Positions 38,274 to 48,000 are shown, counted from the first letter of the stretch. The stretch is 59,201 bases of DNA from Chloroflexus sp. (GCA_020723995.1 DYHT01000009.1:5599-64799), one strand, 5' to 3'. The notes: a model not told the origin generated them from the sequence alone. Made by a program: numbers and translations.

Positions 38274-39293
38274 TCAAGTATCCTTCTTGTCCACTTTCAG
38301 GCCATGACAGGCAGCCCCGAATAACCCCGCTTCTGGAATGAGGATGATATGCACCGGGATTTTGGCCAGCATTTCGGAGAATCTTCCTTTGGCCGTGAAA
38401 GCGTGCATAAAAACGGCCTCTTTCAAGAACGGAAGAATGCGGGATGGGATGCCGCCGCCGAGGTAAACGCCGCCGGTAGCGAGTACTTTTAGCGCCAGGT
38501 TACCGGCTTCGCTCCCCAGGATGGAGACAAACAATCGCAAGCTCTCCACACAGATTTCCGCCTTCCCTGCCAGCGCGGCTTGGGCGATGATCGGGGTGAG
38601 GTCTTTCGCCTGGGCAAGCTCACTGCGCAGCCACTCCGGTTCGGGGTAACGACCCGTATCCTTGAGAAAGGCGTAAATGTTTGGCAGACCCAGCCCGGAA
38701 CATACCCATTCGTAACTGACATGGCCTAGACGCGGAAGCAAGTAGGAGAGCAGAGCCAACTCGGTCGGGTTGGTCGCCCCAAAATCGGCGTGACCACCTT
38801 CGGAAGCGCAGGGGATGTAACGCTCGCCATTCCAGATCAAGAAGGCCTCACCGAGTCCCGTACCCGGGGCAATGACGGCGATTGCGCCGTTGGGCGCCGG
38901 CATACCCGTGTTGAGCGTCACCAAATCCTGCCTTTCGAGGAAAGGGATGCCCTGGGCAATGGCAGTCAGGTCATTCAAGATACGCACCTGCGCGCCCAAA
39001 ACTGCACTCAATGTACGTTCATCCACAACCCAGGGCAGGTTGGTCACCTGGACACGTCCATCCACAACCGGCCCGGCGATCCCAAAGCTGGCTTTGGAAA
39101 TTGGCCAGCCTTTTCCTTTCAGGAATTCGGTAACCAGCGCTTCCAGCGAAGCGAAATCCGCGCTCGGGAAGGTGGCCTCGGCCAACGGGCGGCGCGGCCC
39201 ATCCTTCGGATGGTAGATCGCCAACTTGGTTTTCGTTCCGCCGATATCACCCGCCAGTAAAAATTGTCTGTTCTTTGGCATCGTTATTCCCAT
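38274..39293 (-). CDS. glk: Glucokinase (Glk family)
   Basis: 339 residues from ATG 39293; ATG 39281 (MPKNRQFLLAGDIGGTK) is an alternative. Signatures of the non-ROK glucokinase family: LLAGDIGGTKTKLAIY as phosphate motif, KASFGIAGPVVDGRVQVTNLPW, VRILNDLTAIAQGI, VIAPGTGLGEAFL, and SEGGHADFGATN. It phosphorylates glucose with ATP in the cytoplasm. The first start codon lies inside the last codons of the truncated toxin ORF upstream, so the glk start region was altered by that insertion or deletion. Confidence 0.92.
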   Translation of the reverse strand: MGITMPKNRQFLLAGDIGGTKTKLAIYHPKDGPRRPLAEATFPSADFASLEALVTEFLKGKGWPISKASFGIAGPVVDGRVQVTNLPWVVDERTLSAVLGAQVRILNDLTAIAQGIPFLERQDLVTLNTGMPAPNGAIAVIAPGTGLGEAFLIWNGERYIPCASEGGHADFGATNPTELALLSYLLPRLGHVSYEWVCSGLGLPNIYAFLKDTGRYPEPEWLRSELAQAKDLTPIIAQAALAGKAEICVESLRLFVSILGSEAGNLALKVLATGGVYLGGGIPSRILPFLKEAVFMHAFTAKGRFSEMLAKIPVHIILIPEAGLFGAACHGLKVDKKDT

Positions 39294-39439
39294 TGATAGT
39301 GAAGTATCGGGCTGACAAAATTGCCCATAGACGAGACGGCTTCTACTTGGTCAATGACTTCCTGCACTTGCTTGAGTAAGCGTTTATCTTTTATCTTCTT
39401 CAGGTCGCGCCCAAAGCTTTTCTCAAACAAAACTTTCAT
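39284..39439 (-). pseudogene. Truncated RelE/ParE-family toxin
   Basis: ATG 39439 opens MKVLFEKSFGRDLKKIKDKR, the standard start of RelE-type toxins. After about residue 36 the family pattern is lost and the frame ends at TAA after 51 residues, where about 85-90 are expected. The catalytic C-terminal strands are missing, so it should be inactive. The lost part was probably removed at the junction with the glk promoter region. The antitoxin gene upstream is intact. Confidence 0.8.
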
Positions 39440-39442
39440 CTT

Positions 39443-39646
39443 TTACCCCGCTAAAATAGCCTGAATTTCTTCTTTGCTCATAAAATCGTTCTTACGCCCT
39501 TCACGAATGGCGTTTGCAAGCCCGATGTCTTCAAGGGCTTCGGCTACAATGGCAGAAAATATATCTCGGCGCTCGTCAAACAGCTCAATCAGGGTTTGTT
39601 TGAGCAAAACCTTGAATTGTTTTTCGTCTAAAGATACTGTGGTCAT
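39443..39646 (-). CDS. Antitoxin of the truncated RelE pair
   Basis: 67 residues, helical and acidic (LIELFDERRDIFSAIVAEAL), ending MSKEEIQAILAG, typical of RelE-associated antitoxins. It ends 3 bases before the truncated toxin. With the toxin broken it is now an orphan. Confidence 0.7.
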   Translation of the reverse strand: MTTVSLDEKQFKVLLKQTLIELFDERRDIFSAIVAEALEDIGLANAIREGRKNDFMSKEEIQAILAG

Positions 39647-39734
39647 GGGACACCTCTCCCGAAATTATAGCACTTAAATTTTGCACTCTTCTGGTTCGAT
39701 TCTGCCATTTAATTCAACTATCCCATAGCTTGAT

Positions 39735-39764
39735 TTCATCCTTCATCCTTCCGCCTTCATCCTT
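39735..39764. repeat. CTTCATCCTTCCG tandem between genes
   Basis: Same unit as 7546-7593 and 17723-17750 (TTCATCCTTCATCCTTCCGC, then CTTCATCC). Here it is intergenic, next to the element at 39796. Confidence 0.75.
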
Positions 39765-39795
39765 ATGAGACAACTCCGCGTCTTCCCTTCGACAG

Positions 39796-39831
39796 GCTCA
39801 CCTGTGCCTGCGGCACTGGCTCAGGCAGGGC
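39796..39831. repeat. GCCTGCGGCAC palindrome, copy 2
   Basis: 34 of 36 bases match the reverse complement of the in-frame uvrC insert at 35513-35548. It is preceded by CTTCGACAG (39788-39796), a word also found beside the insert in the MFS gene and in the ligA scar. Confidence 0.85.
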
Positions 39832-39868
39832 AACGCCTCTGCTACTCCTCCACGGACAGGTAGTAATA

Positions 39869-39900
39869 AGCGGGTTGGACTTTATAGTGTCCAACCCGCT
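39869..39900 (-). terminator. Ancestral metG terminator
   Basis: A perfect 12-base-pair stem, AGCGGGTTGGAC (39869-39880) with GTCCAACCCGCT (39889-39900), loop TTTATAGT. It follows the metG tail remnant on the minus strand, where a real metG stop would need it. The present metG 3' end at 40613 has no such hairpin. Confidence 0.75.
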
Positions 39901-39908
39901 AAAGTTTC

Positions 39909-39975
39909 TTACTTCCCCAACCTCGCCCGTTCTTCCTCTGCCACACTCTCCTCCAACTTCTTGAACAGCAGAGCG
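39909..39975 (-). pseudogene. Remnant of metG 3' end
   Basis: The minus strand reads ALLFKKLEESVAEEERARLGK and stops. The intact MetG ends LFKKLENSIVEEERARLGK. The last 30 bases match at 29 positions, while the preceding 30 or so differ more. A two-gene cassette (39977-40562) lies between remnant and intact copy. Confidence 0.85.
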
Positions 39976-39976
39976 A

Positions 39977-40360
39977 TTAGGGTTTTTGTTCATCCCACGT
40001 GCCGCGCGGGCCATCGAACAGGAACGCGATTGCATTCAAGATATTGCGCCCCAGAATGCCCAATGGTTGGTCAATCAACAAGAACTGCCCTTTGAACTTT
40101 CGTCTCAGTAAAACCATTTCCAGACAAACCGCTTCTGCCAATTTGGTGCTGCCGTCAAAACCTTCCAACTCGTAAACCTTCTCCGCAACCGGAGCAATGC
40201 CAAGCTGCTCAATATACTCGCGCGGAAGCAGTGTCACATCTGCGCCGGTGTCCATCAGCATGGGCACGTCAGATAACGACGCGCCAGTTGCGGGATTACG
40301 CAGGGTCACGTGTGCAACTGGCGCGGGAGGGTCAAACAGTTTAGCGTCGTAGGCTGGCAT
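39977..40360 (-). CDS. Retropepsin-like aspartic protease domain protein
   Basis: 127 residues from ATG 40360. The retropepsin-like pattern MLMDTGADVTLLP (D-T/S-G) is followed by the second-half motif LLIDQPLGILGRNIL. Such single-domain proteins probably dimerise to make an active site. The gene overlaps the upstream small gene by about 18 bases, so the two form a cassette. The role is unknown; processing of the partner is one possibility. Confidence 0.75.
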   Translation of the reverse strand: MPAYDAKLFDPPAPVAHVTLRNPATGASLSDVPMLMDTGADVTLLPREYIEQLGIAPVAEKVYELEGFDGSTKLAEAVCLEMVLLRRKFKGQFLLIDQPLGILGRNILNAIAFLFDGPRGTWDEQKP

Positions 40361-40562
40361 TGGATGTGTCCTCACTGATTTCCATCTCGAAATCGGAGGC
40401 TTGTTCGGGATGGGCCAGGCGCGGGGTCATCATGCGCGCAGTTTTTTCTGCCTGCACTTCGGGGACAACGACGTAAACCTTTGTTTTGTCCGGCAAGCGG
40501 ACACCGGGGCTTAGGCAAACTTTGCCTTTCTCTACAATTCCTTCATAGGTAGCGATATTCAT
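40341..40562 (-). CDS. Small partner protein of the protease-like gene
   Basis: 73 residues. The N-terminal half (ATYEGIVEKGKVCLSPGVRLP, then DKTKVYVVVPE) looks like a short beta-barrel found in AbrB-like or DUF104-type small proteins. The C-terminal half is acidic and disordered. It resembles antitoxin-like first genes of two-gene cassettes. No stronger assignment. Confidence 0.55.
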   Translation of the reverse strand: MNIATYEGIVEKGKVCLSPGVRLPDKTKVYVVVPEVQAEKTARMMTPRLAHPEQASDFEMEISEDTSNASLRR

Positions 40563-40612
40563 AGTGCACCTCTATTGTGGATTGGCTAGTAAAAGTATAG
40601 CACAATTTGTAC

Positions 40613-42460
40613 TTACTTCCCCAACCGCGCCCGTTCTTCCTCCACAATGCTGTTTTCCAACTTCTTAAAAAGCGGACCAGGCTGATTCAATTTCTGCCCA
40701 GGCTTCAACTCGCTGGGCTTCCATGCCGCGTACGGGCGAGTCTCAGACTCGCCCCTACCGCGATATCTCAACACCGTATGCTCCCCAAGCGAGTCCCTCA
40801 CCGTCTTGGTGTATTGCTCGCCGAAGAGCGGACTGTCATAGCCGAGATAGGTGTGCAACTTCTCGCAGGTGAAGGGTAGGAAAGGCGCAAACAGCACCTT
40901 GAGCGAGTCGATTGCTTTCAGGGCGGTATAGATCGTCTTGGCGGCTTTGGCCTTGTCCGTTTTGATGGCCGACCACGGCGCCATCTGGTCGAGGTACTGG
41001 TTGACGGCAGTCGAAAGTTTCATGGCTTCGCCCAAGGCGGCGCGCAGGTGCACGGTCTCCAATTCGCGGCCCACAGACGCGAATCCGCTTTCGATAACGG
41101 CCAGCAGGCTCAAGTCGGAGTCCCGCAGCGTGGTCACGTCCACAGCGGGTGCATGCCCATCCCAATTCTTGTAACAGAACGACAGCACGCGGTTGGCCAG
41201 GTTGCCCCAGGTCGCCACCAGTTCGTTGTTGTTGCGCGCCAAAAACTCGGACCAGTCCCAATCGCTGTCCTTGTTCTCGGGCATGTTCACCGTCAGGTAG
41301 TAACGCAGGGCGTCGGGGTCGTAACGGGTCAGGGCGTCGCGACCCCACACGGCCCAGTTGCGCGAGCCGCTGATCTTCTGTCCTTCGAGGTTCATGAATT
41401 GATTGGCAGGCACATCGTAGGGCAGCGTTAATTTCTCCCCCTCCGCTGACGGCGTTTTTCCATCGGGGGAGGGCTGGGGTGGGGGCGCAAAGATTCTCAT
41501 GAACTGGGTTCCCGCGCCCATGAGCTGCGCCGGCCACAGGGAAGTGTGGAAAAAGATGTTATCTTTGCCGATAAAATAGATTTGCCTCGCAGCAGGATTG
41601 ACCCACCAATCTTGCCATGCGTCTTTCTCGCCCGCCACCTGACTCCACTCAATGGCGGCCGAGAGATAACCTATGACCGCCTCGAACCAGACATACAGAC
41701 GCTTGCCGCCCCAGCCCTCGACCGGGGCCGGGACCGGGATGCCCCAGTCGAGGTCGCGCGTGATGGGACGCGGCTTTAGTCCCTCGGCTTCGATCTTGCC
41801 GAGCGATTCACCCAGGACAGTCTCGCGCATGTAAGCAGCCCGCTCGCGCAGGAAATTCTTGACATCCGGTTCCAACATGGAGAGGTCGAGGAAGAAGTGT
41901 TCGGTGTCGCGCAGTTCGAGCGCGTCGTCACCGGTTTTGGCGCGTGGATTGATGAGTTTTTCGGGTTCGAGCACGTTGCCGCACTTGTCGCACTGGTCGG
42001 AGCGGGCGCCCTCGTAACCGCACAGGTAACAGGTGCCTTCGACGTAGCGGTCAGGGAGAAAACGGTTAGAGGATGGCGAGTACCATTGTGGGCGCGTCTC
42101 GGTGTAGAGAAATCCGTTTTCTTTCAGCGCCAGGAACATGCTATGGGCGACTTTGAAATGGTTCTCGGTGTGCGTGGTGGTGAAAAGATCGTAGGAAATG
42201 CCCAGTTTTTGAAAAAGGTCGAGGAAGCCATTGTGGTATTCTTTGTAAACTTCTTCAACCGGTTTGCCCTCTTTGTCTGCGGCGAGGGTGACGGGCGTGC
42301 CGTGCGAATCGGTTCCTGAAACCATCAATACTTTGTTTCTCTTGAGACGATGGTAACGGGCAAAAATATCCCCTGGCAGGTGAGAGCCGGTGATATTTCC
42401 GACGTGAATTTCAGCATTGGCGTAAGGCCAGGCGATGGCGATCAGGATGTTTTCAGACAT
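40613..42460 (-). CDS. metG: Methionyl-tRNA synthetase
   Basis: 615 residues from ATG 42460. HIGH-like motif AWPYANAEIHVGNITGSHLP, zinc knuckle CYLCGYEGARSDQCDKCGN, WFEAVIGYLSA, and the second signature as QKISGSRNWAVWG, where KMSKS is expected. The anticodon domain follows and the C-terminus ends EERARLGK. No tRNA-binding EMAP domain is attached. Two palindromic inserts lie in frame (40734-40754 near the C-terminus; 41431-41489 before LPYDVPANQF). Confidence 0.94.
   Translation of the reverse strand: MSENILIAIAWPYANAEIHVGNITGSHLPGDIFARYHRLKRNKVLMVSGTDSHGTPVTLAADKEGKPVEEVYKEYHNGFLDLFQKLGISYDLFTTTHTENHFKVAHSMFLALKENGFLYTETRPQWYSPSSNRFLPDRYVEGTCYLCGYEGARSDQCDKCGNVLEPEKLINPRAKTGDDALELRDTEHFFLDLSMLEPDVKNFLRERAAYMRETVLGESLGKIEAEGLKPRPITRDLDWGIPVPAPVEGWGGKRLYVWFEAVIGYLSAAIEWSQVAGEKDAWQDWWVNPAARQIYFIGKDNIFFHTSLWPAQLMGAGTQFMRIFAPPPQPSPDGKTPSAEGEKLTLPYDVPANQFMNLEGQKISGSRNWAVWGRDALTRYDPDALRYYLTVNMPENKDSDWDWSEFLARNNNELVATWGNLANRVLSFCYKNWDGHAPAVDVTTLRDSDLSLLAVIESGFASVGRELETVHLRAALGEAMKLSTAVNQYLDQMAPWSAIKTDKAKAAKTIYTALKAIDSLKVLFAPFLPFTCEKLHTYLGYDSPLFGEQYTKTVRDSLGEHTVLRYRGRGESETRPYAAWKPSELKPGQKLNQPGPLFKKLENSIVEEERARLGK
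40734..40754. repeat. In-frame GGGCGAGTCT palindrome (metG)
   Basis: GGGCGAGTCT and AGACTCGCCC around a single C, with GTAC to the left and CTAC to the right. It encodes a RGRGESETRPY-like stretch close to the C-terminus of MetG. Confidence 0.8.
41431..41489. repeat. In-frame CCCTCC/GGGAGG insert (metG)
   Basis: TCTCCCCCTCC (41435-41445) pairs with GGGGGAGGG (41465-41473), with GCTGACGGCG in between. It encodes a Pro/Gly/Glu-rich loop (PPPQPSPDGKTPSAEGEK) in the catalytic domain, between the Rossmann core and the KMSKS region. Confidence 0.75.
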
Positions 42461-42497
42461 GTGGGGCTCACTTTCTAATATCAAGTATCAAGGGGTA

Positions 42498-43676
42498 TTA
42501 CAAATACTCCTTCAACTGCCTCGCCCGGCGCGGATGGCGCAGCCTCCTCAGCGCCTTGCCCTCGATCTGCCTGATTCTCTCGCGCGTCAGACCAAACTTC
42601 TCCCCCACCTCCTCCAATGTATATGGCGTGCCGTTATCGAGACCGAAGCGCATGCGCAGCACGCGCGCTTCGCGCGGCGAGAGTGTGCCCAGCACTTCGT
42701 CCACCTTTTCTTTGAGCATGGACTGGCAGGCGGCCTGCATCGGCGTCGGGCTGAGTTCGTCTTCGATGAACATGCCCAGTTCCGAGTCCTCATCCTCCCC
42801 AACCGGGCTTTCCAGCGAAAGCGGCAGCCAGGAGACCTTGAGTATCCACTGCACTTTGCGCAAATCCAAGCCCAGTTCCAGCGCCAGTTCCCTCGGCGTG
42901 GGCACGCGGCCGTGTTTCTGCTCCAATTCGTGGGTGGTCTTGTACATCTGGCGGATACGGTCAATCATGTGCACCGGCACACGGATGGTGCGCGCCTGGT
43001 CGGCGATGGCGCGTGTGATGGTCTGGCGGATCCACCAGGTGGCGTAGGTTGAGAAGCGAAAGCCGCGGTGCAGGTCGTATTTCTCGACTCCCTTCATCAG
43101 GCCCAGGTTGCCCTCCTGGATCAGGTCGAGAAACGGCACGCCGCGTCCCATGTAACGTTTGGCAATGCTGACCACCAGCCGCGTGTTGGCCTTGATGAGA
43201 TGATCACGCGCCAGCAGACCATCTTGTACCAGGGCTTCCAGCCGGGCATGTTCGAGTGTGTGTTTACGCCCGCTAAGGAGTATGAGTTTATTTTTGGCTT
43301 CGCGGCCAGATTCGATGCGCATCGCCAGATCGAGTTCCTCCTCGACTTTCAACAGGGGGACGCGCGACATTTCTCTCAGATACATCCCGACCGTGTCGTC
43401 GCTGGCGATGGAAAGGGTATCCGCTTCCAGCCACAACTCCGCTTCGGGTTCGAGAGCCTCTTCGCCATGTACCGCATCGTAGTTTTCCAGGTCAACAATA
43501 TCCACCCCGCGATTGCGCAGCACCAGCATGACCACGCTCAAACGCTCGGCGTCCTCCCCGATTTCGGGATACAGCTCCACCAGGTCATCCGTGGTCAGGT
43601 AGCCCTGCAAGGACGCCTTCTCCAGGAGTATGCTCAAAGCTTCCCTGTGCAGTCTGCGCCGATCCGGATGTGACAC
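42498..43676 (-). CDS. sigA: Primary-type RNA polymerase sigma factor (sigma-70)
   Basis: 392 residues. Region 1.1-like N-terminus, 1.2 ([16 protein letters not shown]), 2 ([58 protein letters not shown]), 3 ([19 protein letters not shown]) and 4.2 ([20 protein letters not shown]). Either the housekeeping sigma factor or a close group 2 paralogue; only one is in this window. Lies between metG and a DUF177 gene on the minus strand. Confidence 0.92.
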   Translation of the reverse strand: MSHPDRRRLHREALSILLEKASLQGYLTTDDLVELYPEIGEDAERLSVVMLVLRNRGVDIVDLENYDAVHGEEALEPEAELWLEADTLSIASDDTVGMYLREMSRVPLLKVEEELDLAMRIESGREAKNKLILLSGRKHTLEHARLEALVQDGLLARDHLIKANTRLVVSIAKRYMGRGVPFLDLIQEGNLGLMKGVEKYDLHRGFRFSTYATWWIRQTITRAIADQARTIRVPVHMIDRIRQMYKTTHELEQKHGRVPTPRELALELGLDLRKVQWILKVSWLPLSLESPVGEDEDSELGMFIEDELSPTPMQAACQSMLKEKVDEVLGTLSPREARVLRMRFGLDNGTPYTLEEVGEKFGLTRERIRQIEGKALRRLRHPRRARQLKEYL

Positions 43677-43714
43677 GGTTACTTACCCTCCTGACAGATA
43701 GCCGGCATAGGATC

Positions 43715-44227
43715 TCATTCTCCCAGCAGTGGCTTCAAGGCTGCGAACGGCGATGCGGAGGCCGTGTTCCGGTGGCCGCAGTCGCCGTAATTCAGATCCT
43801 CGCCGCACTGCGGGCACAGGCCTTTGCAATCCGGTTTACAAACCGGGCTGATGGGAACTTCAAGCAGCGCACACTCACGCATCAGCGGTTCCACGTCAAT
43901 ATGACCGTCTTCGGGCAGGATCAGGCCGGATTCAGTGACGGAGCGTTTATCGAAGGCATACAGTTCGGTCAACGTCCACTTCAGGGGTTGGTCAAAAGTA
44001 CCCAGGCAGCGCACACAATCCAGGTTCGAATGGCCTTCAAAATCAGCCTGGAGCAAGAGGCCTTGTGGAGTGCGGCTGAGCCGGGCGGTGCCTTTGAACT
44101 CGGTCAGTATCAGATCGTCCCCCAACTGCATCTTGGGGTAATCAAAATTAAAATCACGGCTCGAACCAATCGGTTGGTTGATTAAAAATCCGATATTGAG
44201 CCGTAGGGGACGACGAGGATTAGCCAC
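43715..44227 (-). CDS. DUF177/YceD-family protein
   Basis: 170 residues. Family features: early beta strands (DDLILTEFKGTARLSRTPQG), CVRCLGTFDQPLKWTLTELY, and a C-terminal cysteine group CKPDCKGLCPQCGEDLNYGDC that probably binds zinc. YceD is linked to 23S rRNA accumulation and is often next to rpmF, which is not seen here. Confidence 0.85.
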   Translation of the reverse strand: MANPRRPLRLNIGFLINQPIGSSRDFNFDYPKMQLGDDLILTEFKGTARLSRTPQGLLLQADFEGHSNLDCVRCLGTFDQPLKWTLTELYAFDKRSVTESGLILPEDGHIDVEPLMRECALLEVPISPVCKPDCKGLCPQCGEDLNYGDCGHRNTASASPFAALKPLLGE

Positions 44228-44373
44228 GGTTATTCTTGATTAAGGGGATATAAGCGCTTTCATTCTAGCACATCGGGGACTCGAAGTCAAGAAACGATTT
44301 TTTAAGAATCCCGTCAGGTTCGGCCATTAGCGATCTAAATCAATAAACTGTGCTTTCTCCTAAGCTAAACACT

Positions 44374-45021
44374 TCAATTACCCACCCTCAAGTCTAATTC
44401 TTCCTTGCCTCCCAGCTTCTCCTGGATATGCTCGACGACAATCTCCAGCGCCTGCGGTTGGTGAACATAATCCAGGTCGTCGGTGCGGATGGTCAGCACC
44501 GGGCTGAGGTCGTAGGCCTGCAGCCACTCGTTATAGAATAAATCCAGCAGGGAGAGGTAATCGGCCGAGAGGCCGGTCTCGATGTTGCGGGCGCGGCGAC
44601 GGATGCGCTCCATCAGCACTTCGACGGGACATTTCAAGTACACCAGCAAATTGGGGGAAGGCAGGCTGCCCATCACCAGGTCAAAGAGGCGGCGGTAAGC
44701 CAGGTAATCGCGCTCGCTCATGTTGCCCATGTGGAGTAAGGCGCGCGAGAAAATATAGGCATCCTCGTAAATGCTGCGGTCGAGGATGGCCGAGCGCGGG
44801 TCACGCGCCGCTTCGAGGTATTGCTGGGCGCGGTGCCCCAGGAAATATATCTGCAGATGAAACGCCCAGGCGCGCATATCGGTATAAAAATCCGGCAGGT
44901 AAGGGTTATCAGCTACCGATTCGTATTCGGTGCGCCAGCCCAGCCGAGCTCCAATGCGTTCAGTCAGGGAGGTTTTCCCTACCCCGATATTTCCAGCAAC
45001 GACAACCAGACGTTTCGGCAT
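44374..45021 (-). CDS. Deoxynucleoside kinase (dGK/dAK family)
   Basis: 215 residues. P-loop VVVAGNIGVGKTSLTERIG, the DRS motif in ILDRSIYEDAYIFSR, and the LID region MERIRRRARNIE. It phosphorylates deoxynucleosides with ATP. It lies 19 bases after nrdJ on the same strand and, with nrdR upstream, forms a dNTP group. Substrate preference is not readable. Confidence 0.9.
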   Translation of the reverse strand: MPKRLVVVAGNIGVGKTSLTERIGARLGWRTEYESVADNPYLPDFYTDMRAWAFHLQIYFLGHRAQQYLEAARDPRSAILDRSIYEDAYIFSRALLHMGNMSERDYLAYRRLFDLVMGSLPSPNLLVYLKCPVEVLMERIRRRARNIETGLSADYLSLLDLFYNEWLQAYDLSPVLTIRTDDLDYVHQPQALEIVVEHIQEKLGGKEELDLRVGN

Positions 45022-45040
45022 AGTTTCCTCTTAAGACCCA

Positions 45041-48000
45041 CTAACACTCACTATACCCACATGTATAACACTTCCTGCATCCCTCCTCATTGACCATCGT
45101 GGCTTCGCCGCACTCCGGGCAAAGGTCGCCCATCTGGAGCGGCATCTGCTTGGGCGTATCGTCCAGCAACTCTTCACCGAAATGCCCGCTGCCGGAGAAT
45201 TTCTGCGCCACAGCCTCCACGTCCGTCTCGCCTTTCAGGTACTCATTCAGCACCTGGCCAACGCCATCCGGCAAGGAGCGGACGCGGTGCGGCCCGAAGC
45301 CAAGTGAGCGTCCACCGCCAATGCCGGAGAGTTGTTTGACCACCTCCGCAAGCCGGTCGCGCGGCGCAATCGGCGAGGCGAGCCGCAAGACATACGAGAT
45401 CAGCCTCCCGATCGCCTCCGAGACGGCGGCGGTCTCGGAACCGGCCTTGGCTGTGTTGATGAACACTTCGAAGGGATACCCGCCGCCGTTCTCGTTGACG
45501 GTGATAAATGCCTTTCCGAGCGGTGTCTCTACCCGGTAGGTGCGGCCAATTAAGGCGCGCGGGCGCGGCTTCTTGGATTCATGCCAGGCGGCTATCTGGG
45601 TGGCAATGATATCCGCAGAGACATCTCGTCGCGCAGCCTCCCCGTTAGGGGAGCGCACAGCTTCCCCGTCTGGAACACGCAGCGCCTCTCCTTGCGGAGA
45701 CTGGAAATTTTCGACTACCACCGGCAGGCCTTCGGCTTGCTTTTTATTCGCCGTAGCTTTAGTCTCCAAGACCACTTTTTCACGCGAGCCGGTCACGTAA
45801 ACCGTAATCCCCTTGCAGCCCAATTCCCAGGCCAGCATGTAAGCCTTAGCGACATCCTCTCCGGTGGCAGTTTCGGAAAAATTAATCGTGTTGTGATTGC
45901 ATAAACCATTGGCGATGAATGAATGGCTGCCCGGCACGCTGATGTCGAAGACCTCATTGAAACCCATCTCGATACGTTTCACCTTGACGTACATCATTCC
46001 ATCAGCATCGTTCGTAAAGAAATTCTGCAAATAGGGTAACGATATGTCGTTGAAGTGTCGATAGACGCTTTGAGCCAGTCTGCGTTCCAAGCGATAACCT
46101 TGAAGCAAATTGACCCTGGCTCGCTGGTACTCTGCTGTCTGCTGACCATATAGGCTGCGTAGAGAGCAAGTTGATTCTTCTTGCATTCTGCGCAGATGAA
46201 TGGTTGTCTCAGGAGGGAGCAGCGTTCCGTAATTGTGAAGGATATTGCTCCGACCTTCTCCGCGAATCCGAATGCGCTGATTCTTCCAAACCTCGTCGAA
46301 CTCAACGAAAGCAGCCAATTGCTCCAACGCCCGACCACTCACATTCAAGTTCCATGCGTGCTCGGCAGATTTGTGTAGCGAAGCAAATACTCCAAAGTTT
46401 AGCAAGAGTGTCTGAAGCTGGCGGATCAATCGACGGCTGGCAAGTGTGATGCCAAACGTTCGCCCATCCAGGGTCATAAACGCATCCAAGAACAGACCGC
46501 GTAAGAAGGCAGCAACTTCGGCACGGCTGGCACGCAAGATACAATCAGGAATAATTTTGTTGCGAGCGCCAGCCTCCATGCCCAACGCCGTAAGCAGCCA
46601 ATCACGCAGGGGACAAGAGTTAACTTGCAGGCTGAAAACACTATCACGCCGTATATCCTGGCAAATGTGATATTCCAACTCGAACAATACTCTGAACAAG
46701 TCCCCCAATTGTCCCAGTAACAGCCGATCCCCATTGCATATCTGCACACCATTTTGATAGATACTGCCTTCAGATGTGATACAGCCCATTACATAAGCCA
46801 GCTCAGTGGACATGTTTTCCGGGAAATGTATTTTCTTTGCGCATGTATTCCATCTGCCCTGGTATGGTAACAAAGACTGCCCGGCAGGGCCAAAAACCTG
46901 CTGACCGGTATATAGCACAACGGTATCACCAATTTTCAGTTCGTCCAGCATCACGAAACCGTTTGAGCCATCGCCTTTAAGAACATGGATGCGATGGTTA
47001 GGCGTGCCTTCAATTTCGTATCCGTAGCTCAATAGGACGCGGCGAGTCTCGCGCATTCCTCCGTAGTAGAAATAATCGCTTCGCTCAGTGCTAACCGGGG
47101 AGACGATTCTCAGTTCGTGCGCCGCGAATTGGCCGGACAAGCGCATATCCGACAAGCTGGCGATTGGCACCAAACCTTGATCCGTCAATACCAGCGTATC
47201 TCCGGTGACACATTTGCTCAAGCTGTTATCTACAAATGCTTGCATGGCCGCCTGCATACGGACGTGTTCCTCAGCGTTGATATCTGCCGACACAACGAAG
47301 GTGTGGCGGATGCTTTCAGGCACATCGGGAATATCCTGGCAGGTGCCTCCTTCCATTACGCGTTCGATAATCTTCTGGCGGATCTTATTGTCCATACCGG
47401 CCGCGGCCAACGCCCGTTCGAAACGCGGGCTGGCGTAGGTCAATTGCAGATCCCGGCCGTTGTCGTTGACATGGCGGACATAAGCCAGAGCGAAAACCGG
47501 TTCGCAGCCGTAGCCTTCACAGCCAGCGACCGTGGCGATCGTGCCGGTCGGTGCGACGGTGGTCTGGGCGGCGTTACGGATACCGTGACGACGAAGGCCG
47601 ACAATGATCTCCTCCCAATCCAAGCGCGGGCGGCTCCAATCACGCGTGTATGGGGCGAGCGGTTGAGGTGGGGTCCAGGTCAGGGCATCAGGATCGTAGA
47701 TGCTGCCCTGGATAGCGGGGAAAGACTGGCGTTCTTTTGCCAACTGGATGCTGGTGCGCATGGCATGATACCGCACGAATTCCATCACCTGTCCACCAAA
47801 TTCCTGGCCCTCAGGGGAGCCATAGCGTACACCGACGTGGTACATCAAGTCCGCCAGGCCCATGATGCCCAGTCCGATGCGACGCGCCTTGTGCGCAGCC
47901 TGCTTGAGCTGCGGCACGGCCGGGACGTAGGCATTGGCGTCCACCACGTCATCCAGGAAACGGGTCGAAAGCTCCACGCTGCGGCGCAGGGAGTCCCAGT

